NCBI GenBank assembly: GCA_024277255.1
Contig: JAJRVQ010000173.1
Span: forward strand, 1-47,430
Length of the DNA stretch: 47,430 bases
Direction: 5' to 3'
DNA from: Acidobacteriota bacterium
GTDB lineage: Bacteria; Acidobacteriota; Thermoanaerobaculia; Multivoradales; SZUA-115
The notes under the pieces were generated by a model. That model worked only from the letters and a program-made list of their open reading frames with translations. It ran no database searches and had not been told where the DNA came from. Shown in pieces: positions 40,324 to 47,430 of this stretch. Numbering within the stretch: position 1 is the stretch's first letter; each line of letters opens with the position of its first letter. A program made the position numbers and the translations under genes.

Positions 40324-42000
40324 ATGAACCGTCTGTGCCTTGCCTTGGGAACGATGACTGCGCTGGCTTGGGTGGCCTGTTCACCACCACCGCCGGCGAC
40401 CGAAGCCGATGGTCTGCCTGCCGGCGCCGAGCAGGCCGCCGCGGTGATCACCAGAGCCACGCTCGAGACACCGATCCGCGAGTTCTCCGACGATCGTTTC
40501 GAAGGGCGCGCTCCAGCTACCCGCGGCGATGTGATGGCCCGCGACTATCTGGTCTCCGCGATGACCGATCTGGGTCTGGAACCGGGTGGACCCGAGGGTC
40601 GCTGGCAGCAGGCTGTCGGCGTCGTCGGTGTCACCGCGCAGGTGCCGGCCAAGTGGTCGTTCACCACTGAGGATGGCCCGGTCGAGCTGAGCAACCTCGA
40701 CGAGTTCATCGCCTTCTCCGGCGTCCAAGAGGCAGCGTCGGTGATCGACAATGCCGAGGTGGTCTTCGTCGGCTACGGCATCGAGGCGCCAGAGTATGGC
40801 TGGGACGACTTCAAGGGCACCGACCTCACCGGCAAGGTCCTGCTGATGATGAACAACGATCCCGACTGGGACCCGGAACTCTTCGCCGGCAAGACCCGCC
40901 TCTACTACGGGCGCTGGACGTACAAGTATGAGAGCGCCGCTCGCCGGGGCGCCGTGGGCGCGATCATCATCCACACCACCCCGTCGGCCGGCTATCCCTG
41001 GCAGGTGGTGCGCGCCTCATGGACCGGCGAGCAGTTCGAGCTACCGGCGGAGGGTGAGCAGCGAATCCAAGTCGGCGGTTGGCTCAGCGAGAAGGCAGCC
41101 GAGCAGCTGGTCACCGCCTCCGGCCACGATCTCGGCGCCTTGATCGAGTCGGCCAAGAGCCCGGACTTCACCCCGGTGCCGCTGGCCATCACCACCTCGC
41201 TGCGACTCGAGAATCAGCTCAACCGCGTCGACACCGCCAACGTCCTGGGGCTGCTGCCCGGCGGTGATCTGGCGGACGAGTTCGTCGTCTACACCGCGCA
41301 CCACGACCACTACGGTATCGGCGAGCCCGACGCCGAGGGCGACAACATCTACAACGGCGCCCTCGACAACGCCGGCGGTGTCGGTCACCTGCTGGCCATC
41401 GCCAAGGCCTTCAAAGAGCTGCCGCAACCTCCGCGACGCTCGATCCTCTTTCTCTTCGTCGCGGGGGAAGAACAGGGCCTTCTCGGCTCCAAGTACTGGG
41501 CGGCCCATCCGACGGTCCCACCGGGCAAGGTCGCCGCCAACCTCAACTTCGACGGCGCCAACATCTGGGGCAAGACCCGCGATGTGACCTTGGTCGGCTA
41601 CGGCAAGTCGAGCCTCGACGCGGTCGCCGAGCGATTCGCCGCCCGCCAGGACCGTACCGTCAAGCCGGACCAGTTCCCCGACAAGGGGTACTACTACCGC
41701 TCCGACCAGTTCAGCTTGGCCAAGATCGGCATTCCCGCCCTCTATTTCGACGCCGGTACCGACTTCGTCGGCCGGCCGGAGGGCTGGGGTAAGGAGCAGA
41801 TCGACCGGTGGACCGAAACGCACTACCACCAGCCCAGCGACGAAGTGACCGACGAGTGGAGCTGGGAGGGCATGGTTGAGGACGCGCAACTCGGATTCTT
41901 CTGCGGCCTGGCCGTGGCGCAAGCCGATGGTTTGCCGACTTGGACACCCGGCGACGAGTTCGAGGCAGCCCGTCTGCAAGCCCTGGCCACGGTTCGCTGA
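40324..42000 (+). CDS. Lipoprotein M28-family zinc aminopeptidase with PA domain
   Basis: 558 aa. A lipoprotein signal ends in the lipobox WVAC (Cys at residue 19). A protease-associated (PA) domain region lies near residues 150-280 (VGYGIEAPEYGWDDFKG, GAVGAIIIHTTPSAGYPW in parts). The M28 catalytic domain follows. Candidate zinc ligands and catalytic residues are H327/H329 (TAHHDHYG), D348 (GALDNAGG), E382/E383 (VAGEEQG), Asp in NLNFDGANI and His in THYHQPSDE. It should trim amino acids from peptides at the cell surface, complementing the secreted proteases. The ATG has GAGGAGGAAG upstream and lies 44 bp after the palindromic element. Confidence 0.93.
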   Translation: MNRLCLALGTMTALAWVACSPPPPATEADGLPAGAEQAAAVITRATLETPIREFSDDRFEGRAPATRGDVMARDYLVSAMTDLGLEPGGPEGRWQQAVGVVGVTAQVPAKWSFTTEDGPVELSNLDEFIAFSGVQEAASVIDNAEVVFVGYGIEAPEYGWDDFKGTDLTGKVLLMMNNDPDWDPELFAGKTRLYYGRWTYKYESAARRGAVGAIIIHTTPSAGYPWQVVRASWTGEQFELPAEGEQRIQVGGWLSEKAAEQLVTASGHDLGALIESAKSPDFTPVPLAITTSLRLENQLNRVDTANVLGLLPGGDLADEFVVYTAHHDHYGIGEPDAEGDNIYNGALDNAGGVGHLLAIAKAFKELPQPPRRSILFLFVAGEEQGLLGSKYWAAHPTVPPGKVAANLNFDGANIWGKTRDVTLVGYGKSSLDAVAERFAARQDRTVKPDQFPDKGYYYRSDQFSLAKIGIPALYFDAGTDFVGRPEGWGKEQIDRWTETHYHQPSDEVTDEWSWEGMVEDAQLGFFCGLAVAQADGLPTWTPGDEFEAARLQALATVR

Positions 42001-42135
42001 TCAAGCGATCACCAACGCCACACGAAGAACCTGTAACGACTGGTCGGCAGGAGGCGACCAAGTTCATCAAGAGGGCTAGATTCCCCCTACGGATGCTCGT
42101 TCCCCATCGAAGCTTAGGTCAAGGAGGACCGCTCA

Positions 42136-43188
42136 ATGTTCACTTCTCATCGGTTTCGTTCAGCAGACCAGTGCACCCTAGCGGCATTCGCCCTGCTAGT
42201 TCTAATTTCCACCGCCGCCGCGGCGCAGCCATTTGGCGCCTGGATGAATCCCACCGCTGGCGACTACATTCGTGTTCCACACTCCACCGCCCTCAATCCG
42301 ACCGGCGCCCTGACCGTCGAAGCCTGGGTCAACGTCAACAGCTCCTCCTGCGTCAGTATCGGCGGCAAGGACTGGACAGAGGCCTGGTGGCTCGGTGTCT
42401 GTAACGGAACGATTCGCAGCTACATGCGCGGTAGCAGCTCACTGCGCGACGGCGGTACGGTGCCGCCCGGTGAGTGGACCCACATCGCCATCGTCTTCGA
42501 CGGCCTCAAACGCCGGCACTACGTCAACGGCGAACAGACCGGCGTGTGGAATGAGCCGAGTCCGCTGACCACCTCCACCGCGGAGATGCAGATCGGCCAC
42601 GATGTCAGTTGGAGCGTCCCACCCGGCTCGGTGGACGAGTTCCGAGTCTGGAACGTCGCCCGCACCAAGGGACAGCTGCGCAACTGGATCAACAGACGGA
42701 TCGCGGCGCCGCAACCTGGATTGATCGGTGTCTGGGGGCTGGACGGCGGCCCCAACGCCGCGGTGGGACCGCACGACGGCTCTTTCGTCGGTTCGCCGGG
42801 ATTTCTCACCCTGCCGGTGGTCGCCGGTTGCGGCTTGATCTCCGTGGGCCCCAATTCGATCTGCCTCAGCGATCGGTTCCTTGTCTCCATCGACTGGCGC
42901 ATTCCTGACGGCACCACGGGAAAGGGGACAGCCGCCCCCTGCGGTACGGCCGACACCGGGATCTTCTGGTTCTTCAACCCGGACAACTGGGAGGTGATGG
43001 TCAAGGCGCTAGACGGCTGCGGTTTTCCCAGCCCGCGGCACTGGATCTTCTCCGCCTCGACAACCAACGTCTATTACCGAATGCAGGTCACCGACGTTGT
43101 GGCCGGCGCGCAGAAGATCTACTTCAACTACCCGGGTCCGCCGGCGCCGGCTGTGACTGATACTTCGGCGTTTGCTACCTGTCCCTGA
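42136..43188 (+). CDS. Secreted LamG-domain protein with a conserved C-terminal beta domain
   Basis: 350 aa. The signal peptide is LAAFALLVLISTAAAAQ. Residues ~45-200 form a LamG/concanavalin A-like domain (ALTVEAWVNV, GEWTHIAIVFDG, VDEFRVWNVARTKGQLRNWI in parts), typical of carbohydrate or protein binding. The C-terminal ~115 residues start at CLSDRFLVSIDWR and run through GIFWFFNPDNWEVMVKALDGC and HWIFSASTTNVYYRMQVTD. I recognise this as a separate beta-rich module often seen on acidobacterial secreted proteins, though I cannot name a family. Paired Cys suit export. The ATG has AAGGAGG upstream. Role: probably surface adhesion or substrate binding. Confidence 0.78.
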   Translation: MFTSHRFRSADQCTLAAFALLVLISTAAAAQPFGAWMNPTAGDYIRVPHSTALNPTGALTVEAWVNVNSSSCVSIGGKDWTEAWWLGVCNGTIRSYMRGSSSLRDGGTVPPGEWTHIAIVFDGLKRRHYVNGEQTGVWNEPSPLTTSTAEMQIGHDVSWSVPPGSVDEFRVWNVARTKGQLRNWINRRIAAPQPGLIGVWGLDGGPNAAVGPHDGSFVGSPGFLTLPVVAGCGLISVGPNSICLSDRFLVSIDWRIPDGTTGKGTAAPCGTADTGIFWFFNPDNWEVMVKALDGCGFPSPRHWIFSASTTNVYYRMQVTDVVAGAQKIYFNYPGPPAPAVTDTSAFATCP

Positions 43189-43238
43189 GCTTCTATCTCT
43201 TCGGAGTCATGGTGGTTGGGGCCGCCGGCCTTCGTTTT

Positions 43239-43263
43239 AGGGGGAGCTGTCCCAGCTCCCCCT
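43239..43263. terminator. Perfect 11-bp hairpin after the LamG gene
   Basis: AGGGGGAGCTG (43239-43249) and CAGCTCCCCCT (43253-43263) form a perfect stem with a TCC loop. It is in the 216-bp gap between the LamG and adenosine deaminase genes, both of which end into the gap. There is no U-tract on either strand, so termination is inferred. Further on are low-complexity runs such as CGCCGCTTCGCGGCG (from about 43306). Confidence 0.45.
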
Positions 43264-43404
43264 CGGTCGAAGAAACGTCGTTCTTCTCCCTCACCCCCTA
43301 ATTTCGCCGCTTCGCGGCGGCTCGCGCTGGCTGCGCTCGCGGCGCTTTGATGACCATGGTAGAGATCGCTTCGACGGACTGGGGTCGCGTCGCTGCGCTC
43401 GCTG

Positions 43405-44427
43405 CTACTCGGCGGGGGCCAGGTCTTGGTACTTGGAGCGCTCTTCTGGGGAGAGGAAGGCGGACTGCCAGGAGGCTTCTACTAGGGTGGCGATTTGCTC
43501 CTCGCCGTAGTCGAAGGCTTTGGCGAGTCTCAGGTACTCTTGCGTGAGGGTGGTTTCGAAGAAGGGGGGGTCGTCGGAGTTGACGGTGACTTGGGCGCCG
43601 GCGGCTCGGAGTTGTTCGAAGGGGTGGGAGGCCAGGTCGGGATAGACCCCGAGGGCTATGTTGGAGGTTGGGCAGACGCCGAGGGGGATCTTGCGTTGGG
43701 CCAGTTCCTCCACCAAGGCTGGATCTTCGATCGCGCGCACGCCGTGGTCGATCCGCTCCACACGGAGCTGGTCCAGTGCCGAACGGATCGAAGCCGGGCC
43801 GCCGTGTTCACCGGCGTGGGCGACCCGGTGCAAGCCGGCTCCGGCGGCTTGCGCAAAGTGTTCCTCGAAGGGCTGGTTTGCGTAGCCCACTTCCATGCCG
43901 GCGATGCCGAGAGCGGCGATCAGGCCGGGGTGGGCGATCTCGGTTTCGATCGCCCACTCGATCGTCTTGTCGGCCCGTTCGATCTCCAGGTTGCGCACGA
44001 TGTCGGGGATCAGCCGCAACCGACTTCCCCACCGCTTCTCGCCCTCGGTCGCCGCTTCGGCCAGTGCTTGGCCGATCCCTGCACCGTCACCGCCATTGGC
44101 CAGGTGTGTCGAGATGGTGAAGTGGACCTCGCTGTAGGTGATGTTCTGGCGAGCCTGCTCGGCCACAAAATCGAGCGCCAGCAGGTGGAAATCCTCCGCC
44201 TCGCGCAAGCAGCGCGAGCAGGTCAGGTAGACCTCGATAAAGTGGTCGAAGTCGCGAAACCGGAACCAGCGGCGCACACCCGGCTCGTCGACAGCGGGTA
44301 AAGTCACCCGGTTGCGTCTGGCCAGCTTCAGCAGGGTCGCCGGAGGCATGGAGCCTTCGAGATGGACGTGCAATTCCGCCTTCGCTTGGGCGTGCACGAA
44401 GTCCGAGAGTGAGGAGGATGGTGACAT
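43405..44427 (-). CDS. add: Adenosine deaminase family protein
   Basis: About 340 aa metal-dependent amidohydrolase. It hydrolyses adenosine (possibly adenine or another aminopurine) with ammonia release. Metal and catalytic motifs are all in place: KAELHVHLEGS near residue 17, HAGEHGG with the catalytic Glu-region, RIDHGVRAIED, CPTSNIALG, and VNSDDPPFF near the end. Length fits Add. The ATG at 44427 is preferred to a TTG 39 bp upstream; neither has a strong ribosome site. Purine salvage is the likely role. It is divergent from the sigma-factor operon. Confidence 0.93.
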   Translation of the reverse strand: MSPSSSLSDFVHAQAKAELHVHLEGSMPPATLLKLARRNRVTLPAVDEPGVRRWFRFRDFDHFIEVYLTCSRCLREAEDFHLLALDFVAEQARQNITYSEVHFTISTHLANGGDGAGIGQALAEAATEGEKRWGSRLRLIPDIVRNLEIERADKTIEWAIETEIAHPGLIAALGIAGMEVGYANQPFEEHFAQAAGAGLHRVAHAGEHGGPASIRSALDQLRVERIDHGVRAIEDPALVEELAQRKIPLGVCPTSNIALGVYPDLASHPFEQLRAAGAQVTVNSDDPPFFETTLTQEYLRLAKAFDYGEEQIATLVEASWQSAFLSPEERSKYQDLAPAE

Positions 44428-44484
44428 CGGGAAGCCGGATGCTAACGCAGGACGAAAAACCTGCAAACCGGAGCGCCCGCGAGC

Positions 44485-44510
44485 GAACCTTTTTCAGCCC
44501 CCGTGCGTCC
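44485..44510 (+). promoter_or_regulatory. ECF-type promoter, probably autoregulatory
   Basis: GAACC (44485-44489), 17 bp, then CGTC (44507-44510). This is the classic ECF arrangement of a GGAAC-like -35 and a CGTC -10. It lies 40 bp before the ECF sigma start, so the sigma factor likely drives its own operon. Confidence 0.6.
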
Positions 44511-44550
44511 TACCCAGCAAGGACCCGCTACACCCTGAGGACACAATTGC

Positions 44551-45120
44551 GTGCTGCCTACTGATGATCTCGTCGCTCGCTGTCGCCAGGGCGACGACCT
44601 CGCCTGGGAGGCGCTGGTGCGCCGACTCCAGGGACGCGTCTACTCGCTGGCCTACCACTATCTGCGCAATCGCGAGGAGGCGCGCGACACTGCCCAAGAC
44701 ATCTTCGTGCGCCTCTACCAGAAGCTCGACACGCTCGGCGAGGATCGGCCTTTTTTGCCCTGGTTGGTACGGCTGGCGCGCAACTGCTGCGTCGATCGCC
44801 TGCGCCGACTGGAAGTGAGATCCCGCCACAACGCCGACATCGACGACGACTTACCAGAGGTCGCGGCGACGATGCCGACACCGGAAGAGTCCTACGTTCA
44901 GGGAGCACGCGACCGGACGGTGCACCGAGCCTTGGGGCAACTCAGCCGGACCAACCGCGAGATGATCCTCCTCAAGGAGATTCAAGGGCTCAAGATGGAG
45001 GAGATCGCCGACCTGCTGGAGGTTCCCCTCGGCACCGTCAAGTCGCGATCGAGCCGCGCCCGGATCGAGCTAGGCAAAGCACTGCACGCCCTGCGCGCCT
45101 CGACGGAGGTACTCGGATGA
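44551..45120 (+). CDS. ECF-family RNA polymerase sigma factor
   Basis: 189 aa. Region 2 (WEALVRRLQGRVYSLAYHYL, then EEARDTAQDIFVRLYQKLDTL in parts) is followed by a linker with PEVAATMPTPEE. Region 4 is ALGQLSRTNREMILLKEIQGL and EEIADLLEVPLGTVKSRSSRARIEL in parts, with a good helix-turn-helix. No region 3, as expected of ECF factors. It starts at GTG, and its TGA overlaps the anti-sigma ATG by 4 bp. The anti-sigma zinc domains next door and the upstream GAACC/CGTC promoter argue for a stimulus-released, self-amplifying regulator. The inducing signal is unknown. Confidence 0.94.
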   Translation: MLPTDDLVARCRQGDDLAWEALVRRLQGRVYSLAYHYLRNREEARDTAQDIFVRLYQKLDTLGEDRPFLPWLVRLARNCCVDRLRRLEVRSRHNADIDDDLPEVAATMPTPEESYVQGARDRTVHRALGQLSRTNREMILLKEIQGLKMEEIADLLEVPLGTVKSRSSRARIELGKALHALRASTEVLG

Positions 45121-46046
45121 ACTGCGCCGAGTTCGAAGCTCAACTGGACGATCTGCTCGCCGAACACGGCTCCGGCCACTTCGACCGCGACCGCCGGCGC
45201 CGCGCAATGCGCCACCTCGGAGGCTGCCACGAGTGCCTCGAATTGGCGCGACTGGCGGGGCTGATCGAGGGTTGGGCTTCTCAGGCCGCGCCCGAGGATC
45301 TTCTCGCCGCTGTTGTCCAAGGCACCATTGGCTCGCCTTGCCGGCAGGCCGAAGAGCAGCTGGGAGACTTCGTCGACGGCACTCTGCCGGCGGGGGAGCA
45401 GGAGTTGATCCGCCTGCACCTCGAACTGTGCCCATCGTGCAGCGGCCTTGCCACCGAGCTGGCGCAGCTGAACGAAGTCCTTCCCCGCCTGGCGACACTC
45501 GATCCCGGCCCTGGTTTCGTCGACCGAGTTTTGGTAGCCACCCTGCCCAGATCGGTTCGCCTGCGCCGCTGGTGGTCGCGAAATTGGCCGCGTTGGGTTC
45601 GGCGGCCCCGTTTCTCGGTGGAGCTGGCCTTCGTCGCCACGCTGATCGTGGTACTGGCTTCCGGCATGCCCTGGTCGCCTGCCGGCGCCATGCCCGACAA
45701 GATGGCCGAGTGGGTCCGAGCCGAGCCCGTTTTCCAACTCCAAGAGCAGATACGGCAGCGGCTGAGCCCTCCAGCGACCGAGCTAACCCAGCGACTGGAG
45801 CGACGGGCCACGGCGCTCAAGAGATCCGAACTGGCGCGGAGGATGGCCGAGATGGCCCACGCGGCACTACGTCCGACCAGGCGGGCCACCGAGCTCGGCT
45901 GGAACTGGAGTCGCGCCGCGAGCCGGCGCCTTGGAACCTTCTTCAGGTGGGCTGCGTCCCGGTTGATGAATGTTGAAGAACAGTGTTCTTCCCCCGACAC
46001 CCCACCGACCGAATCCTCTGAGGAGAGCCACGATGAGCGAATATAA
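45117..46046 (+). CDS. Membrane-anchored anti-sigma factor with two zinc-finger motifs
   Basis: 309 aa. Two zinc-binding anti-sigma motifs of form H-x3-C-x2-C are present: H33/C37/C40 (HLGGCHEC) and H101/C105/C108 (HLELCPSC). A membrane helix near residues 170-190 (VELAFVATLIVVLASGMPW) separates this cytoplasmic part from a ~120-residue outer segment. That segment is rich in Arg/Ala/Glu heptads (QLQEQIRQRLSPPATELTQ) and may be a coiled coil. Doubled ZAS motifs are unusual compared with the single ZAS of ChrR/RsrA-type proteins. Its ATG overlaps the sigma-factor stop, and its end overlaps the next gene by 14 bp. Confidence 0.88.
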   Translation: MNCAEFEAQLDDLLAEHGSGHFDRDRRRRAMRHLGGCHECLELARLAGLIEGWASQAAPEDLLAAVVQGTIGSPCRQAEEQLGDFVDGTLPAGEQELIRLHLELCPSCSGLATELAQLNEVLPRLATLDPGPGFVDRVLVATLPRSVRLRRWWSRNWPRWVRRPRFSVELAFVATLIVVLASGMPWSPAGAMPDKMAEWVRAEPVFQLQEQIRQRLSPPATELTQRLERRATALKRSELARRMAEMAHAALRPTRRATELGWNWSRAASRRLGTFFRWAASRLMNVEEQCSSPDTPPTESSEESHDERI

Positions 46047-46647
46047 CCCCACGGCCAATCCTGAGGCCGCCCCACCCCCGCCGCCGGCCTACTCCAACGA
46101 TCCGGCCACGGTCAGGAGCATGCCGCCGGCTGCTTTCCAGGATCCACGGCGCAAAACCCCCTTTCTAGCCAGCCTCCTCTCCGTCATGCCGGGGCTCGGC
46201 CAGGTCTACGTCGGCTACTACCAACGCGGCTTCGTGCATGCTCTCGTCGTCGCCACGTTGGTCGCTATCCTGGCCGGTGCGGCGGACCAGCATAGCGAAG
46301 CGCTGTGGCCCTTCATCCCCCTGATGGCCATATTCCTCGGCTTCTTCTGGCTCTACAACATCGTCGACGCCGGCCGGCGGGCGGCGCTCTACAACCAGGC
46401 GTTGGCAGGCGGCAGTGAGATTGAGATGCCCAAGGATTTCCAACCGTTGAACATCGGAGGCTCGATCTTCGGTGGCCTCTGCATCGCCACCGTTGGCTTC
46501 ATCCTGCTGCTCAACACCCGCTTCGGCGTCAGTCTGGACTGGGTCGCGCAGTGGTGGCCAGCGGCGCTGATGATCTTCGGCGGCTATCTGGTCTACAAGG
46601 TCTTCGAGGAACGCAAGGTCAAGGCGGCGAACGAAGAGGAACTCTAA
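46033..46647 (+). CDS. Small multi-spanning membrane protein (TM2/LiaF-like)
   Basis: 204 aa from the ATG at 46033, which has GAGGAG upstream; the frame extends to 45970. A Pro-rich cytoplasmic N-terminus (AAPPPPPAYS) is followed by a TM2-type hairpin (PFLASLLSVMPGLGQVYVGYYQRGF in parts), two more helices, and a C-terminal helical pair (GSIFGGLCIATVGFILL; WPAALMIFGGYLVYKVFEE). The last part resembles the N-terminal TM region of LiaF-type stress proteins. As third gene of the sigma operon it may sense membrane stress or be a target. Its TAA and the convergent coaD stop overlap by 4 bp. Confidence 0.78.
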   Translation: MSEYNPTANPEAAPPPPPAYSNDPATVRSMPPAAFQDPRRKTPFLASLLSVMPGLGQVYVGYYQRGFVHALVVATLVAILAGAADQHSEALWPFIPLMAIFLGFFWLYNIVDAGRRAALYNQALAGGSEIEMPKDFQPLNIGGSIFGGLCIATVGFILLLNTRFGVSLDWVAQWWPAALMIFGGYLVYKVFEERKVKAANEEEL

Positions 46648-47147
46648 CCTTTTCGTTTGGCGGCAAACCGCTCTTTGAGCCGTTGCAGGACGTTGGCCGG
46701 CAGTAGACCCGAGACATCGCCGCCGAGGCTACAGACCTCCTTGACCAGCCGGCTGGAGAGGTAGCTGTAGTCCTCGCGCGGCATCATGAAGACCGTCTCC
46801 ACCCGCGGGTTGAGGCGACGGTTCATCAGCGTCATCTGGAACTCGTACTCGAAGTCCGAGACAGCGCGAAGCCCGCGCACGACGGTGCGAGCGCCCACCT
46901 GATCCATGAAGTCGACGAGCAGGCCGGAGAAGCTGGTCACCTCGCAGTCGGGCCGATCCGCCAGTGTCTCGGCGATCAGCGCGATGCGTTCTTCGGTGGT
47001 GAACAGTGCCTTCTTCTCCGGGTTGTGCAAGACGGCGACCAGCACTTCGTCGAAGATCGGCCGGCATCGGTCCACAATGTCCAGGTGGCCGTTGTGCAGT
47101 GGATCGAAACTGCCGGCATAGACGGCGATGCGCTTGGCGTGGGTCAT
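46644..47147 (-). CDS. coaD: Phosphopantetheine adenylyltransferase
   Basis: 167 aa. It makes dephospho-CoA from 4'-phosphopantetheine and ATP. The nucleotidyltransferase motif AVYAGSFDPLHNGHLDIV is at residues ~8-25, with RGLRAVSDFEYEFQM and the late YSYLSSRLVKEVCSLGGDVSGLLP that mark CoaD. Length is standard. Its ATG overlaps the stop of the upstream partial gene by 4 bp (ATGA), so the two are co-translated. Confidence 0.96.
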   Translation of the reverse strand: MTHAKRIAVYAGSFDPLHNGHLDIVDRCRPIFDEVLVAVLHNPEKKALFTTEERIALIAETLADRPDCEVTSFSGLLVDFMDQVGARTVVRGLRAVSDFEYEFQMTLMNRRLNPRVETVFMMPREDYSYLSSRLVKEVCSLGGDVSGLLPANVLQRLKERFAAKRKG

Positions 47148-47430
47148 CTCAACTCCTTGGAGAGGTCGAACGTAGCCGAGTTGAACGCGGCGTCGGTGAG
47201 CCGCAGAAGGACCAAGGTCGTTCCTTCCGGCACCTCGACCTCGAGCTGCTCGCGGCGACCATCCAGCAAGCCGTCCTTGGGCACCACGGGGCGCCAGGGT
47301 CCGGCATCGAAACTGACCACCGCCTCACGCAACGGACTGCTGGCATCTTCGACGCTCAGGCGCAGTTTCCGCCCCTGGCGCCCACTCTTGGCCAGCACCG
47401 GTCTGGTGTGATCGATCAGCACCGGCTCGA
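47144..47430 (-). CDS. 3' end of a larger gene (partial at window edge), beta-rich C-terminus
   Basis: The frame is open through the right edge of the window, so the 5' part is missing. About 95 residues are visible, ending in AAFNSATFDLSKELR. EPVLIDHTRPVL, SSPLREAVVSFDAGPWRPVVP and VEVPEGTTLVLLRLTDA read as the end of an Ig-like/beta-propeller secreted protein, as found at the C-terminus of some long acidobacterial surface proteins. The family is not recognised. Coupling to coaD suggests an operon. Confidence 0.6.
   Translation of the reverse strand, partial: EPVLIDHTRPVLAKSGRQGRKLRLSVEDASSPLREAVVSFDAGPWRPVVPKDGLLDGRREQLEVEVPEGTTLVLLRLTDAAFNSATFDLSKELR

Noticed and set aside
40035..40460. 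141-aa frame on the - strand crossing the 119-bp palindromic element
   Set aside because: It overlaps the M28 lipoprotein signal peptide and reads through the repeat; best explained as a product of the repeat, not a gene.
43347..43547. 66-aa open frame on the + strand at the end of the adenosine deaminase gene
   Set aside because: Overlaps conserved antisense coding sequence and consists of low-complexity Arg/Ala/Leu runs.

Overview
The window is about 47 kb of high-GC bacterial DNA with densely packed genes, short overlaps between co-directional genes, and frequent GTG/TTG starts. The gene mix suggests an Acidobacteriota genome, perhaps Thermoanaerobaculia or Holophagae-like. It includes a PknB-type kinase fused to TPRs, an RsbU-type phosphatase, a secreted protease pair ending in an 'FxDGFESGDT' tail, GlnRS with a YqeY-like tail, a NuoCD fusion and ferredoxin-dependent KorAB. 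This placement is inference; there is no rRNA gene here. The cell looks like a respiring heterotroph that exports proteases and a lipase-like hydrolase and handles copper in its envelope.

Layout. 0.1-5.4 kb (+): Ser/Thr kinase-TPR, DHH phosphoesterase, and a divergent citrate synthase-family protein. 5.4-17.6 kb (mostly -): YceH-EVE pair, a PLP trans-sulfuration enzyme, a secreted hydrolase with a DUF4785-like partner, a DsrE-like protein, KorB-KorA, and NuoI-NuoCD-NuoB. A lone HesB/IscA-like gene on + converges with a rubrerythrin-like gene. 17.65-17.82 kb: a 166-bp element with 26-bp terminal inverted repeats. 17.9-25.5 kb: RsbU phosphatase, lytic transglycosylase, XerD-like recombinase, LeuA-family enzyme and GlnRS. 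25.7-29.9 kb (+): two paralogous secreted trypsin-fold proteases. 29.9-35.6 kb (-): a SCO/cytochrome c/PCuAC fusion and a 1342-aa multicopper oxidase, preceded by a 600-bp non-coding control region. 36.1-38.7 kb: LeuB-family dehydrogenase divergent from a DUF819 membrane protein. 38.7-40.0 kb: two tandem, mutually related small proteins and a DUF2071-like gene. 40.16-40.28 kb: a 119-bp near-palindromic non-coding element. 40.3-43.2 kb (+): M28 lipoprotein peptidase and a LamG protein. 43.4-47.4 kb: adenosine deaminase; ECF sigma, anti-sigma and membrane-protein operon with a likely self-regulated ECF promoter; CoaD; and the 3' end of a further gene.

How genes work together. KorAB yields reduced ferredoxin beside the NuoB/CD/I connecting module of complex I. 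The SCO-cyt c-PCuAC fusion and the multicopper oxidase form a copper cluster facing the periplasm. The sigma/anti-sigma operon, the RsbU phosphatase and the kinase are separate signalling units. The most notable items are the triple copper-chaperone fusion next to the giant oxidase, the tandem orphan small proteins, the two inverted-repeat elements, the divergent citrate synthase homologue, and the shared tail of the two proteases. No CRISPR array, rRNA gene, tRNA gene, complete insertion sequence or prophage was seen.
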